From Paenibacillus melissococcoides (GTDB taxonomy: Bacteria; Bacillota; Bacilli; Paenibacillales; Paenibacillaceae), in the NCBI GenBank assembly GCA_944800085.1, contig CALYLO010000001.1:1017001-1081000 (forward strand): a stretch of 64,000 nucleotides of DNA, given 5' to 3'. Positions 54,310-63,145 of this stretch are shown here, one piece after another (the first letter of the stretch is position 1; each line of letters opens with the position of its first letter). The notes beneath the pieces are model-generated. The model saw only the letters and a program-made list of their open reading frames with translations, searched no databases and was not told the origin of the DNA. The position numbers were made by a program, and so were the translations under genes.

Positions 54310-54657
54310 ATGAAAAAGAAAAGAAGATGGGGCTTGTGGATCACTTTACTTATCGTAAGTCTCATTGTTATCTACGTCTATTTGAAAGGCTTTACTCTCT
54401 TATTGCTTCCAAAAGGCGAGTTAATTGCCACTTCGGATTCCCCCGATAATACGTATACACTGAACGTTTACCTGGTAAATGCAGGTGGCGCTACCGGAGG
54501 CTTTGCCATTCGGGGGGAGTTGCTAAACAATAAGAAGGGAACTCATAAAAATATATACTGGCAATATCGAGAGGAAAAAGCAAAGGTTGAATGGATTGAT
54601 GAAAGCAATCTAATCATTAATGGAAAGAAGTTAAATGTTAGAGCAGGACATCTATGA
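54310..54657 (+). CDS. DUF5412 family protein, copy 1 (C-terminus frameshifted)
   Basis: 115 residues: one N-terminal membrane helix (WGLWITLLIVSLIVIYVYL), then the conserved GELIATSDSPDNTYTLNVYL, VNAGGATGGFAIRGELL and IYWQYREEKAKVEWIDES. This is the DUF5412 layout, an anchored extracytoplasmic domain of unknown function. The expected end LN(V)EQDIYDYRYDEKQ is in the next frame, reaching TAG at 54680-54682; an extra A at about 54640 explains the early stop. A weak ribosome site precedes the ATG. Confidence 0.8.
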   Translation: MKKKRRWGLWITLLIVSLIVIYVYLKGFTLLLLPKGELIATSDSPDNTYTLNVYLVNAGGATGGFAIRGELLNNKKGTHKNIYWQYREEKAKVEWIDESNLIINGKKLNVRAGHL

Positions 54658-55003
54658 TTACAGATATGACGAGAAGCAATAGCTACCGAGATTTGATGAA
54701 CTGAAGTTCGAAGGATGAAAAACAGATTTTCTTTGTACGAATAGAGGTTGCGAATAAATTGATCAATGAGGACCACAAATCATGATGAAAAGAAGATGGG
54801 GCCTGTGGATCACTTTACTTGTCGTATGCCTCATAGCTATTCACCTATACCTGAGCAGTTTTACTTTATTGCTATTACCGAAAGGTGATTTCATTGCCAC
54901 CTCCACCTCGCCTGACAATACGTATACAGTGAACGCCTATCTCGTCAATGCGGGAGGGGCGACTGGGGGCTTTGTTGTTCGCGGAGAACTGTTAAACAAT
55001 AAA

Positions 55004-56566
55004 CATTCATGAACTCTCGTTCGCAAACCTAGCATGAAAATAGCGAGGGTTTAGTGGTCGGACCTATTTCCCATACTGCTACTACATGACGCGAAACACG
55101 TTCTTTTTAATGGTGGTGTAACCCCGACAAATAAACTGTTGAGGATGAGTTCTGTGTACAAACCTGTGCTGGCTCTGTATGCCCAATCAGAGAACCGCGA
55201 ACAGAAAAATGCTCAAGCTCGAATTCATCCGCCGTCATGTATTTCAGTTATGGAGGGAAGCCAAGATGGAAGTATTGCTTGAACGCTGTGCTGGAATGGA
55301 CGTTCACCAAGAGACAATCGTCGTTTGTGTGATGACCACAGATGCTGCGGGGGAGGCCCACAGCGAGATCCGAACCTTTGGAACGATGACCAAACATCTT
55401 TTCGAACTGCTTAAGTACCTGGAGTCCCAAGGCGTTACACACATCGCAATGGAGAGCACGGGAATCTATTGGAAACCTGTCTACAACATCCTTGAAGGCT
55501 ACTTCACCGTCGTACTGGCGAATGCGCAGCGCATTAAGAATGTTCCTGGCCGCAAGACGGATGTTTGTGATGCCGAATGGATCGCGAAGCTGCTTCGAGT
55601 CGGTCTAATTGAGCCCAGCTTTGTGCCATCCGAGGACTTAAGGGAGCTACGGGACCTCTGCCGACTTCGAAAAAAACGAATCGGCTCCCTAACAGCGGAG
55701 AAAAACCGAATCCAGAAGTATCTTGAAGCAGGTAACGTCAAGCTAGGCAGTGTCATCTCAGACGTATTCGGTGTATCCGGGCGCAGTTTGTTGCAACGCT
55801 TAATCGAAAAAGGTTACGTTGACGCGGAAGATGTTGAAGCGAGCGTCAAGGGTTCGATCAAGAACAAAAAAAGTGAAGTTACTGACTCTCTTTTTGGCAC
55901 GATGACCCCGCATCAAATTCGATTGATTAAAGATTGTTGGGAGCATATCGAATACTTAGAGAAGTCCATTGCTCGGTTGGAAGCCGAAATTAACGATCAC
56001 TTGGAGCCCTATCGGACGGAGTACGAACTGCTTCAGACCATTCCAGGTGTTAGCGAACGAACAGCTGCAGCACTCCTTGCAGAAATCGGGGCCGATATGG
56101 AGCAATTTCCATCCGCAGATCACCTTGCCTCTTGGGCTGGCGTAGCACCCGGCAACCACGAGAGTGCAGGCAAAAAAAAAGTACAAAAAGCGTAAAAGGC
56201 AATCCTCATGCAAAAGTGACACTATGCGAAGCGTCTTGGGCAATCGCTCGCTCACGAAACACGGTCTTGGCAACAAAGTTCTGGAAGATTGCTTCACGAC
56301 GAGGAAAGAAAAAAGCTTGCATTGCCATTTCACGTAAGATACTTATCATTGCTTACCACATGCTGAAGAACAAACAAATTTACATCGAAGGTGGACCACA
56401 AGCACCACTCATGCAGATCAACTAACCTTACAGCATTGACGAAACATAGCGATTTTAAACAAGGCCCCTTCAAAGAAGGTGGACCGGGCATCTTATGGTC
56501 ATTTCTCAGAAAATTGCTGCTTTTTAAAGACGATAATCGTTCATGAGTGCGTTTGGATTTTCACAG
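55004..56566 (+). mobile_element. IS110-family insertion sequence, about 1563 bp
   Basis: Bounds are set by the interrupted DUF5412 gene: left end CATTCATGAACTCTCG, right end GGATTTTCACAG. No long terminal inverted repeats, as is normal for IS110. The left non-coding region (55004-55265, about 260 bp) is longer than the right one (about 140 bp), and is where IS110-group elements encode their bridge RNA. Transposase inside, in two frames. Confidence 0.85.
55266..56425 (+). CDS. IS110-family transposase (DEDD recombinase), frame broken at an A9 run
   Basis: First frame (ATG 55266 after GGAGGG) begins GMDVHQETIVVCVMT with the first Asp of the RuvC-like DEDD domain, then AMESTGIYWKPVYNIL and GRKTDVCDAEWIAKLLRVG, and the Tnp_20 domain IPGVSERTAAALLAEIG. 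It stops at 56193-56195 just after nine A (56171-56179). A -1 shift there continues KSTKSVKGNPHAKV ... SRKILIIAYHMLKN to 56425, the normal C-terminus. Slippage at A9 during transcription or translation could produce the full protein; a mutation is the alternative. Confidence 0.88.
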
Positions 56567-56749
56567 AAAAAAAGGAACCCGCAAAAATATTTATTGGGAT
56601 TATCACATCGATAAGGCAAAGATGGAATGGCTCGATGACACTCATCTTGTCATCAACGGGAAGACGTTGAATGTCGAAAAAGAAACCTACGATTTCAGGA
56701 AATACAGAAATCGAACTCCCGAGTAGTTACATAACGCAGAACAAAAGAC

Positions 56750-56783
56750 AGACCGCTGGAGAACGCCTCCAGCGGTCTTCTCT
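56750..56783. terminator. Bidirectional terminator
   Basis: Perfect 12-bp stem AGACCGCTGGAG / CTCCAGCGGTCT with a 5-nt loop. T-containing tracts on both sides serve the DUF5412 remnant on plus and the fucosidase on minus. Confidence 0.85.
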
Positions 56784-58063
56784 TACTCAGCATCCATGAG
56801 CGTCAGCTCGATGACGGTATCGATGTCGTCCGGGAGCTGGGCCGTCGGAATATTGATGAATAGATAATCCGGATAGTCGACCGCATTCCACGGCGTCTGA
56901 ATGTTGATCTCGGCTCCGTCCGCCAGCAAGCGCGCTTCCTTCACGCGGCCATTCAAGCCCTGCAGCGCGATCGGCCCGATTCCCCGATCCAAAATATGGG
57001 CGTACAGCTTTTTGCCTTTTTGCGTGTACCGTCCCCACTCCGGCTTGCTCTGGGCTGCCGCCCCGCAGCCGTAGACGCTGTCGCCGTTCGCCCGCATCCA
57101 GGCTCCGACTTCGGCCAGCACGTCAAGCGATAGCTGCGGAATCTCGCCCTTCGCATTCGGCCCGACATTCAGCAGCATGTTCCCGTTCTTGCTCACGCAT
57201 TCGACGAGGCCGCGAACCACCTGCTTCGGCGTCTTGTAGTCGCGGTCATGCGCGTGATAGCCCCAATGATGATTCAGCGTGATGCACGCCTCCCACGGAA
57301 TCGGCTTCCCGTCTTCGTTGACGATGCCATGCGGCGGCAGGAGCTGCTCCGGCGAAGCGAAGTCGCCCGCATAGATTTCCGGCTCGCGGGCCTTGATGTT
57401 GCCGCCCAACCGGTTGTCGATCAACACGTTCGGCTGCAGCTCGCGAATCATCCTCACCAGCTCGGTCGCCTTCCATTTTTCCCCCGTCATATCCTCGTAA
57501 GAGAAATCGAACCAGAGCACGTCGATCGTCCCGTAGTTGGTCAGCAGCTCCTTCACCTGGCCGTGCATATAGTCAAGATAGCGGTTGAAGTCCTGCGGGC
57601 GATCCTTGAACTCCGCGTTGTCCCGCATCGGATGCTGGCGATCGCCATAGGCCGGATAGTCCGGATGGTGCCAGTCGATAATCGAGTAATAGAAGCCGAC
57701 CTTGATCCCTTCGGCCCGGAAAGCGTCTGCATATTCGCGAATCAGATCCCTGCCCGCCGGCGTATTCGTCGCTTTATAATCCGTCAGAGCGCTGTCGAAC
57801 AGACAGAAGCCGTCATGATGCTTGGTCGTCATGACCGCATATTTCATGCCTGCGGCTTTGGCGGCCTTGGCCCACGCTTTCGGATCATAATTCACCGGAT
57901 TGAAGCTATTGAAGTATTTCTCATAATCCTCGATAGAAATGCGCTCGAAGCTGCAAACCCATTCGCCTCGGGCGGGAATCGCATATAATCCCCAATGGAT
58001 AAACATGCCGAAGCGATCGTGATTGAACCATTGTATACGCTGCTCGCGTGCGGTTAACGTCAT
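56783..58063 (-). CDS. Alpha-L-fucosidase, GH29
   Basis: 426 residues from the ATG after AAAGGAGAG; the frame continues to 58180 through the promoter region without a site. GH29 barrel motifs: FGMFIHWGLYAIPARGEW, TTKHHDGFCLFDS, and the nucleophile Asp in VLWFDFSYEDM (about residue 200). No signal peptide, so it works on imported fucosides. A short C-terminal beta domain follows the barrel. Divergent from an AraC-type regulator, which probably controls it. Confidence 0.94.
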   Translation of the reverse strand: MTLTAREQRIQWFNHDRFGMFIHWGLYAIPARGEWVCSFERISIEDYEKYFNSFNPVNYDPKAWAKAAKAAGMKYAVMTTKHHDGFCLFDSALTDYKATNTPAGRDLIREYADAFRAEGIKVGFYYSIIDWHHPDYPAYGDRQHPMRDNAEFKDRPQDFNRYLDYMHGQVKELLTNYGTIDVLWFDFSYEDMTGEKWKATELVRMIRELQPNVLIDNRLGGNIKAREPEIYAGDFASPEQLLPPHGIVNEDGKPIPWEACITLNHHWGYHAHDRDYKTPKQVVRGLVECVSKNGNMLLNVGPNAKGEIPQLSLDVLAEVGAWMRANGDSVYGCGAAAQSKPEWGRYTQKGKKLYAHILDRGIGPIALQGLNGRVKEARLLADGAEINIQTPWNAVDYPDYLFINIPTAQLPDDIDTVIELTLMDAE

Positions 58064-58182
58064 CGTTGCTCTCTCCTTTGCCCTTATTTGTCCCCATTGT
58101 ACGATGGAGCGGTTATAATGAAGATAGAGAGAATTCATTCGTTTTTGGACAAAATTAAGATTATGGAATGGAGCATGCAAGC

Positions 58183-59019
58183 ATGGGAAAGCCGGAGCTG
58201 CTGCAGCGTTATCTGGCCAATGTGCGGCTGAGCGTGACCGATGCGTACTACACGAAATGCAATCCCGGCTGGCGCGAAACCGACTTTGTGCCGGAGTTCA
58301 ACCGGATGTATTTGATACGAAGCGGAGAAGGGCGAATCGAGATCGACGGAACGGCCTATTATCCCGGGTCTGGCCACATGGTGATCATGCCTGCCCGCGT
58401 CATCCAGTCCTATGGAACGATTAGCGCCGATACCTACGAGAAATATTGGTGCCACTTCACGGCCCTGATCGGCGAGCGCCATTTGTTCCAGTCGATGCGG
58501 ATTCCGTACTGCCTTACGCTGCCGGACGACGTGTTCCGGGAGGCGGAGAGCCATTTCCAGCGGCTCATCCGATGCCATGCAGGCGGAGACTGGACGGCGG
58601 AGCTGAACAAGCAGGCGATGCTGATCGAGCTGCTCAGCCTGTACTTCCGGACGGCGGGGCTGGAACGCATCGATCTGCCTTCGTCCCAGGCGCTGGACAA
58701 GCTGAATGTGGCCCTGCAGATGATGAACGAGCATCTGTCGGAGCGGCTGAATGTGCAGCAGTTGGCGGAACGGGTCCATTTTCACCCGAATTACTTCATT
58801 ACCTTATTCCGGGAGCATATGGGAGAATCGCCGGTTCAATATATGAACCGGATGAAAATCGAGCGCGCGAAGCAACTGCTGCTGACGACGGCGTTGACGG
58901 TGACCGAAGTGGCCGATGCGGTCGGATTGGATGTATATTATTTCTCGCGCCTGTTCAAAAATAGTACCGGATTCAATCCAACGTCGTTCAAAGCGGCGCA
59001 TAAGACGGAGGCGAAGTGA
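58183..59019 (+). CDS. AraC family transcriptional regulator
   Basis: 278 residues: cupin-type sensing domain (about 20-150, MYLIRSGEGRIEIDGTAYY and GHMVIMPARVIQSYG) and two helix-turn-helices at the C-terminus (LNVQQLAERVHFHPNYFITLF; VTEVADAVGLDVYYFSRLFK). The ATG at 58183 lies 9 nt after TGGAG. The 120-bp divergent spacer with the fucosidase gene would hold its operators. Sugar specificity is inferred from that neighbour. Confidence 0.92.
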   Translation: MGKPELLQRYLANVRLSVTDAYYTKCNPGWRETDFVPEFNRMYLIRSGEGRIEIDGTAYYPGSGHMVIMPARVIQSYGTISADTYEKYWCHFTALIGERHLFQSMRIPYCLTLPDDVFREAESHFQRLIRCHAGGDWTAELNKQAMLIELLSLYFRTAGLERIDLPSSQALDKLNVALQMMNEHLSERLNVQQLAERVHFHPNYFITLFREHMGESPVQYMNRMKIERAKQLLLTTALTVTEVADAVGLDVYYFSRLFKNSTGFNPTSFKAAHKTEAK

Positions 59020-59023
59020 GCAG

Positions 59024-59614
59024 ATGATGGCGGATACGGAAAACAAGATGCGGCTGTTTATCGGCGTGCCGCTGGGCGAGCCTGCCACCGCCGCCCTCGA
59101 TAACTGGGCGAAGCAAGCGCGGCGCCAGTGGGCTTTTTCCCGTTGGGTTCATCCTGCGGACTACCATATCACGCTGCAATTTCTCGGCGACACTCCGGAG
59201 TCGAAGCTGGCGCCCCTGCTGGAAGGGTTGAAGCGGACGGCGGCCCGCAGCTCGCCGTTCCGGCTGGCCTTGGGCGGATGGGGCACATTCGGCCTCCCTG
59301 AGTCGCCGCGGGTGCTATGGGCAGCCGTCGCCGGAGATATCGATAGGCTTCATGAACTGCATCATCAGGTTCTGGAGACTACCTCTCCGCTTGGCTTCCT
59401 GCCGGAAGCGAGGCCGTACCGGCCCCATATTACGATGGCCCGCAAGCATAAGGGCACTGCGCCATGGGACCCGGCCATGCTGGAGGCGGATACGAACGGC
59501 GCGGCGGCGGAATGGACGGCGGATCGGTTCTGTCTGTTCCGGACGCATATGCAGGCGACGCCGATGTACGAGCGGCTGGGGGAGTTCCGGTTATCCGGTA
59601 CTTCCGGTTCATAA
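59024..59614 (+). CDS. thpR: RNA 2',3'-cyclic phosphodiesterase ThpR
   Basis: 196 residues of the 2H phosphoesterase fold with both HxT motifs: YHITLQFLGD and PHITMARKHK. Starts MRLFIGVPLG after a short N-terminal extension; ATG at 59024 or 59027, with GGAGG 12-15 nt upstream. The enzyme opens 2',3'-cyclic phosphates on RNA. It follows araC closely (4 nt), so it may be co-transcribed. Confidence 0.93.
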   Translation: MMADTENKMRLFIGVPLGEPATAALDNWAKQARRQWAFSRWVHPADYHITLQFLGDTPESKLAPLLEGLKRTAARSSPFRLALGGWGTFGLPESPRVLWAAVAGDIDRLHELHHQVLETTSPLGFLPEARPYRPHITMARKHKGTAPWDPAMLEADTNGAAAEWTADRFCLFRTHMQATPMYERLGEFRLSGTSGS

Positions 59615-59670
59615 AAAAGGGCTTGTTTTCACCCGCAGGACGTCCGGGGAAAACGGGCCCTTTTTCACAT
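59614..59670 (+). terminator. Terminator after thpR
   Basis: AAAAAAGGGC and GGGCCCTTTTT pair around inner complementary GTTTTC/GAAAAC, followed by T-rich sequence. Confidence 0.8.
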
Positions 59671-59698
59671 ATATTTACGGGTTTGCCACCTTTATAAT

Positions 59699-59747
59699 AA
59701 AAAAGACCTGTCCAATCGGCATTTTTCGCCATGAACAGGCCTTTAAT
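59699..59747. terminator. Second terminator hairpin
   Basis: AAAGACCTGT and ACAGGCCTTT are near-perfect inverted repeats flanked by A-run and T-containing tracts; probably bidirectional. Confidence 0.6.
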
Positions 59748-59795
59748 GTCTTCGTTTTCGAGGACAGTACCAGACAGGAGGGGATGAGACACATT

Positions 59796-59906
59796 TTGAA
59801 CAAGCGCATACACGCCGTTAACTGTCGGGAAAAGCTGTTATCGAACTATGACGATGCTGCGCCCTGCCGCCGTGAGTACTGGAAGGAATGGAGGAGAGAC
59901 GAATGA
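59796..59906 (+). CDS. Possible 36-codon leader peptide overlapping the next start
   Basis: A short basic frame (NKRIHAVNCREKLLSN ... REYWKEWRRDE) whose TGA overlaps the ATG of the next gene (ATGA at 59903-59906). AGGAGGGG is at 59777, 12 nt before the TTG. Overlap suggests translational coupling, but sequence gives no function and it may be chance. Confidence 0.3.
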   Translation: MNKRIHAVNCREKLLSNYDDAAPCRREYWKEWRRDE

Positions 59907-61744
59907 ACAGACTCGCATCCCGGGCCGGTCTGCTGCTGCTCATCGTATCTGCCGCCCTGATGGCCGGCTTCACGCAGGCGGACGAACCGCAGCGGGCGAC
60001 ATGGGTATGGCAGGCCGAGCGCATCGTTTCGGATCCGGAGCAATTGTTGTCTTTTGCCAAAAAGAATCAGATTGATGTAATGTACTTGCATATCCACCCG
60101 GATGTTCCGGGATCGGCATACCGCCAATTCGTGCGGCAGGCCGACAAGGAAGGCATTGAAGTGCATGCGCTGGCGGGCGATCCGACATGGGCGCTGCCGG
60201 AGTACCGCGGGCGGATGATGGATTTTCTTCACAAAATCCAACATTATAATGCTCAGGCAGCGGAAGATGAGCGGTTCCGGGGAATCCATCTTGACATCGA
60301 GCCGTATGTGCTTCCGCAATGGGAGGAAGACGCGAATGAGATTGCTCATGCGTGGATGGACAATCTCGATGTCTTCCTGGAGGCAGGACGGAAGGAAGGC
60401 AGCCTCGAGTTCGGCGTGGACATCCCGGTATGGTTCGACGGCTACGCCGGAACCGACCCGTCGGATGCTTCTTTGACGGAATCGGTCATGAAGCGCTTTG
60501 ATTACACGACGCTGATGGCATATCGTCACGAGCTGGAAGGGGACAATGGCATCCTGGCCCTGATTCGCGAGGAGATGGCTATCGGGGACCGGCTTGGCAC
60601 GAAGGTATTGGTCGGGATTAACGCCAAGCCGATGCCGGGAGAAGAGCATACGACCTTCGCCAATCAGGGCGCCGCGGCCATGAACGACGTTTTGAAGCAG
60701 ATCGGCGCTTCTTTGGCGGGGCACTCATCCTATGGAGGAACCGCCGTTCACGATTACCGCTATTGGAATGACCTGCTGGCGCAGCAGCCGAATGTGCCCG
60801 ATCCGGCGGAGCCGGAACCGAAGCCGGATCCACAGCCCGATCCAGGCCCGAAGCCTGATCCGGAACCGAACCACGACCCGGGTAAGCCTGAACCTGCTCC
60901 GGATCCCGACTGGGTCCCGGACGCTTCACCGATTGAACGCGTCAAGCCGATTGTCGGCACCTATATTTGGCGGGCCGAGCTGGCGATTCACCAGCCGGAT
61001 GAGATTATCGCCTTTGCCCGGGACAAAGGCGTCAATCTGCTTTACGTCCGGTTGGATCTGGAGCAGCCGTACGAAGTCTACCGCTCGCTCGTGAAGAAGG
61101 CGTATGAGGCGGGCATCGAGATGCACGCCATGGGCGGCCATCCCGGCTGGGCCCTGAAGGATAATGCGCCGCGCATTCGCAGGCTGATCGACTACGTGAA
61201 GAAGTATAACCGCGCGGCGGAAGCGGATGAGCGGTTCCATGGCATCCATCTGGATATCGAGCCGTACGTGCTTCCGGATTGGTCGAGCCGCAAGGACGAG
61301 GTGCTGCGCCAATGGACAGCCAACATGAAGATGTTCGTGGAGGAGACGAAGCGGAATTCGAATCTGGAGACGAGCATCGATTTGGCCGTGTGGCTCGATC
61401 GGACGCTCCTGCCTGACGAGCCGGAGCTGTCGGTCAGCGAGTGGATGATCCGGACGATGGATCATGTGTCGATGATGGCGTTCCGCAACACAGCAGACGG
61501 CTCGAACGGCATTGCGGCCGTTGTCGACGATGAGATGCGCATGGCCGACCGGCATGGGAAGCCGCTCATCGTCACCGTCGAGATGAAGCAGAGCCCGGAA
61601 GGCGGCCATATCTCCTTCTTCGAAAAAGGCAGCGCCGAGATGAAGAAGCAGCTCTCTCTTCTCCCTGAACTATTGGGCGACTTCACCGCCTATATCGGCA
61701 ATGCGGTGCATGCCTATGATTATTGGAAGGAAGCGAAGCCTTGA
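59903..61744 (+). CDS. Secreted protein with two tandem barrel-like domains joined by a Pro-rich linker
   Basis: 613 residues. Signal peptide 1-26 (AGLLLLIVSAALMAGFTQA). Domain 1 about 28-290 and domain 2 about 345-613 are duplicates: both contain DERF(R/H)GIHLDIEPYVLP, 320 residues apart, both start TWVWQAE / TYIWRAE, and both end AVHDYRYWND / AVHAYDYWKE. Between them lies a 40-residue linker of Pro-Asp, Pro-Glu and Lys repeats typical of wall-spanning or multi-domain secreted enzymes. GIHLDIEPY resembles the strand bearing catalytic acids in glycosidase barrels. Not assigned to a known family. GGAGGAG precedes the ATG. Confidence 0.85.
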   Translation: MNRLASRAGLLLLIVSAALMAGFTQADEPQRATWVWQAERIVSDPEQLLSFAKKNQIDVMYLHIHPDVPGSAYRQFVRQADKEGIEVHALAGDPTWALPEYRGRMMDFLHKIQHYNAQAAEDERFRGIHLDIEPYVLPQWEEDANEIAHAWMDNLDVFLEAGRKEGSLEFGVDIPVWFDGYAGTDPSDASLTESVMKRFDYTTLMAYRHELEGDNGILALIREEMAIGDRLGTKVLVGINAKPMPGEEHTTFANQGAAAMNDVLKQIGASLAGHSSYGGTAVHDYRYWNDLLAQQPNVPDPAEPEPKPDPQPDPGPKPDPEPNHDPGKPEPAPDPDWVPDASPIERVKPIVGTYIWRAELAIHQPDEIIAFARDKGVNLLYVRLDLEQPYEVYRSLVKKAYEAGIEMHAMGGHPGWALKDNAPRIRRLIDYVKKYNRAAEADERFHGIHLDIEPYVLPDWSSRKDEVLRQWTANMKMFVEETKRNSNLETSIDLAVWLDRTLLPDEPELSVSEWMIRTMDHVSMMAFRNTADGSNGIAAVVDDEMRMADRHGKPLIVTVEMKQSPEGGHISFFEKGSAEMKKQLSLLPELLGDFTAYIGNAVHAYDYWKEAKP

Positions 61745-61788
61745 TGCGGCTGGAGTTAGGCGTGTCTGACCGTTAATCCGGCCAAACG

Positions 61789-61841
61789 AGACCACTTTCC
61801 CTTCAGGGTATGGTATCCTTGATGGAGAAAGTGGTCTTTTG
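61789..61841 (+). terminator. Terminator after the tandem-domain gene
   Basis: AGACCACTTTC and GAAAGTGGTCT pair perfectly with an inner loop and are followed by TTTTGT. Confidence 0.85.
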
Positions 61842-62003
61842 TATTTGCGGACCGAAGCCGCGTTTAGGCTCTCGTGAATGCTGGGCGGCCTGTGTACGCC
61901 TTATTGTCCGCATGCCCTAATTCGGGATGGTATAGGAGGATACGAATGCCATGATATAAATCGATTCGCAGATTCGCCGAACTCCTTCGCTCTATCAAAT
62001 TGA

Positions 62004-62352
62004 CCATGCAGTGAGAAAGAGATAGCAAGAGAACGGATAGAAGGCGTGCTGGAGGACTGCATTGAATTTTTGAGTGATATCGGTTACGGGGACGGGGCCT
62101 ATTTTCATTTTTATGGCGGCCTGGTTGAAGTGGATGAGATTTATGACGCTTTATATGATGAGGACGAGCATACAGAACTGCAGCATGTGCTGTTGTTCGG
62201 AGACAATGGTTGCGGGCGATGAGGTAGGCTTCCTGGCGACGGACGGCTGGGAGCTTATCGAAATATGGCATGATGATAACCTGTCGCTTCATTGACCGCG
62301 AGGAACAAAGCTTTGAGGAATCCGTGCGCCGGCTGTTCGATCCGAACCAATA
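62004..62352 (+). pseudogene. Decayed SMI1/KNR4-like (SUKH-type) gene
   Basis: Three frames must be joined. Frame 1: ELQHVLLFGDNGCGR then stop at 62220-62222; frame 2 (after dropping one base near 62217): GDEVGFLATDGWELIEIWHD; frame 3: CRFIDREEQSFEESVRRLFD to TAA at 62350-62352. Together they match the end of SMI1/KNR4-type proteins (FGDNG-G-DEVGF ... I-WHDD ... F-ESV). Many relatives are immunity proteins for contact-dependent toxins. No start codon or toxin gene is nearby, so it is a remnant. Confidence 0.65.
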
Positions 62353-62532
62353 AGCGCAAATTGCCCGGCACCACGCTCAATCGCTTGCTTCCAGGCGCAG
62401 AGCATCACAAAAGCAATGGAGCGCCTGTTTTATTTACGGGAAAACGGATCATACTGAATAATGACGCTATGCGCTCGACAAGACCGTTTGCGCGGACAGA
62501 CTGAAAATACGCTGAATACATAAATTATTTTC

Positions 62533-62561
62533 TTGTAATCGGTTCGACGGTATGCTAGAAT
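62533..62561 (+). promoter_or_regulatory. Promoter of rplS
   Basis: TTGTAA (62533-62538), 17-bp spacer, TAGAAT (62556-62561). It allows independent transcription of rplS, which here is cut off from trmD by 9 kb. Confidence 0.65.
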
Positions 62562-62574
62562 TATTTCTGTTGTT

Positions 62575-62650
62575 TGGAATACGGTGGTCCTCTATATTCG
62601 ATGAGGTCGAGCGCATGGAGCGCTCCCGAGATGTATGAACACCTGTGTGG
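62575..62650 (+). ncRNA. Possible structured leader of rplS (L19 leader type)
   Basis: The 105-nt leader contains the stem GAGCGC/GCGCTC (62609-62625 region) and a second pairing GGTCCTC / GAGGTC nearby, before the AAGGAGGGA ribosome site. Bacillus rplS has an autoregulatory L19 leader; whether this is the same structure needs a covariance-model search. Confidence 0.4.
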
Positions 62651-62666
62651 AAGGAGGGAGTCCAAG

Positions 62667-63008
62667 ATGAATATCGTTCAAGCAATTACGCAAGACCAGC
62701 TTCGCAAGGATATTCCTAGCTTTCGTCCCGGCGATACTTTGAAAGTATATGTAAAAGTTATCGAGGGATCCCGCGAGCGTATCCAGTTGTTCGAAGGTGT
62801 GGTCATTAAGCGTCGTGGCGGCGGAATCAGCGAAACATTCACCGTTCGTAAGATTTCTTACGGCGTAGGTGTTGAGCGTACGTTCCCGCTTCATACGCCT
62901 AAAATCGATAGAATCGAAGTGGCTCGCCGTGGTAAAGTGCGTCGTGCGAAGCTTTATTATCTTCGCAATCTTCGCGGTAAAGCAGCGAGAATCAAAGAAA
63001 TCCGTTAA
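62667..63008 (+). CDS. rplS: 50S ribosomal protein L19
   Basis: 113 residues, standard length, with the core [20 protein letters not shown] and [29 protein letters not shown] stands before the ATG. L19 sits at the subunit interface. Expected neighbour of trmD, but here follows an accessory block; lepB and rbgA follow as in Bacillus. Confidence 0.97.
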   Translation: MNIVQAITQDQLRKDIPSFRPGDTLKVYVKVIEGSRERIQLFEGVVIKRRGGGISETFTVRKISYGVGVERTFPLHTPKIDRIEVARRGKVRRAKLYYLRNLRGKAARIKEIR

Positions 63009-63016
63009 GGAACCGG

Positions 63017-63043
63017 GGGCTTGCTTAGCTGCAAGTCCCTTTT
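63017..63043 (+). terminator. Hairpin after rplS
   Basis: GGGCTTGC and GCAAGTCC pair (one G-U) over a 6-nt loop, followed by TTTTGCTATTTT. Partial termination before lepB is likely. Confidence 0.6.
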
Positions 63044-63145
63044 GCTATTTTATTCCACGTAAGTGGCCGAAACTTGCATGTTTGCCTACCGATAGCGTAT
63101 GATATGACTGCATAGCAGCAATTCGAGGAAAGCGGGGCACTGCCG

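Larger units (their letters stand above)
54782..56726 (+). pseudogene. DUF5412 family gene, copy 2, split by an IS110-family element
   Basis: Bases 54782-55003 encode RRWGLWITLLVVCLIAIHLY ... VVRGELLNNK and bases 56567-56726 continue KKGTRKNIYWDYHIDKAKME ... KTLNVEKETYDFRKYRNRT. Aligning with copy 1 (LLNNKKGTHKNIYWQYREEK) shows the junction falls at the AATAAA/AAAGGAAC site. The intact protein would have been about 126 residues, very similar to copy 1. The inserted element has no terminal duplication that can be distinguished from the A-run. Confidence 0.88.
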
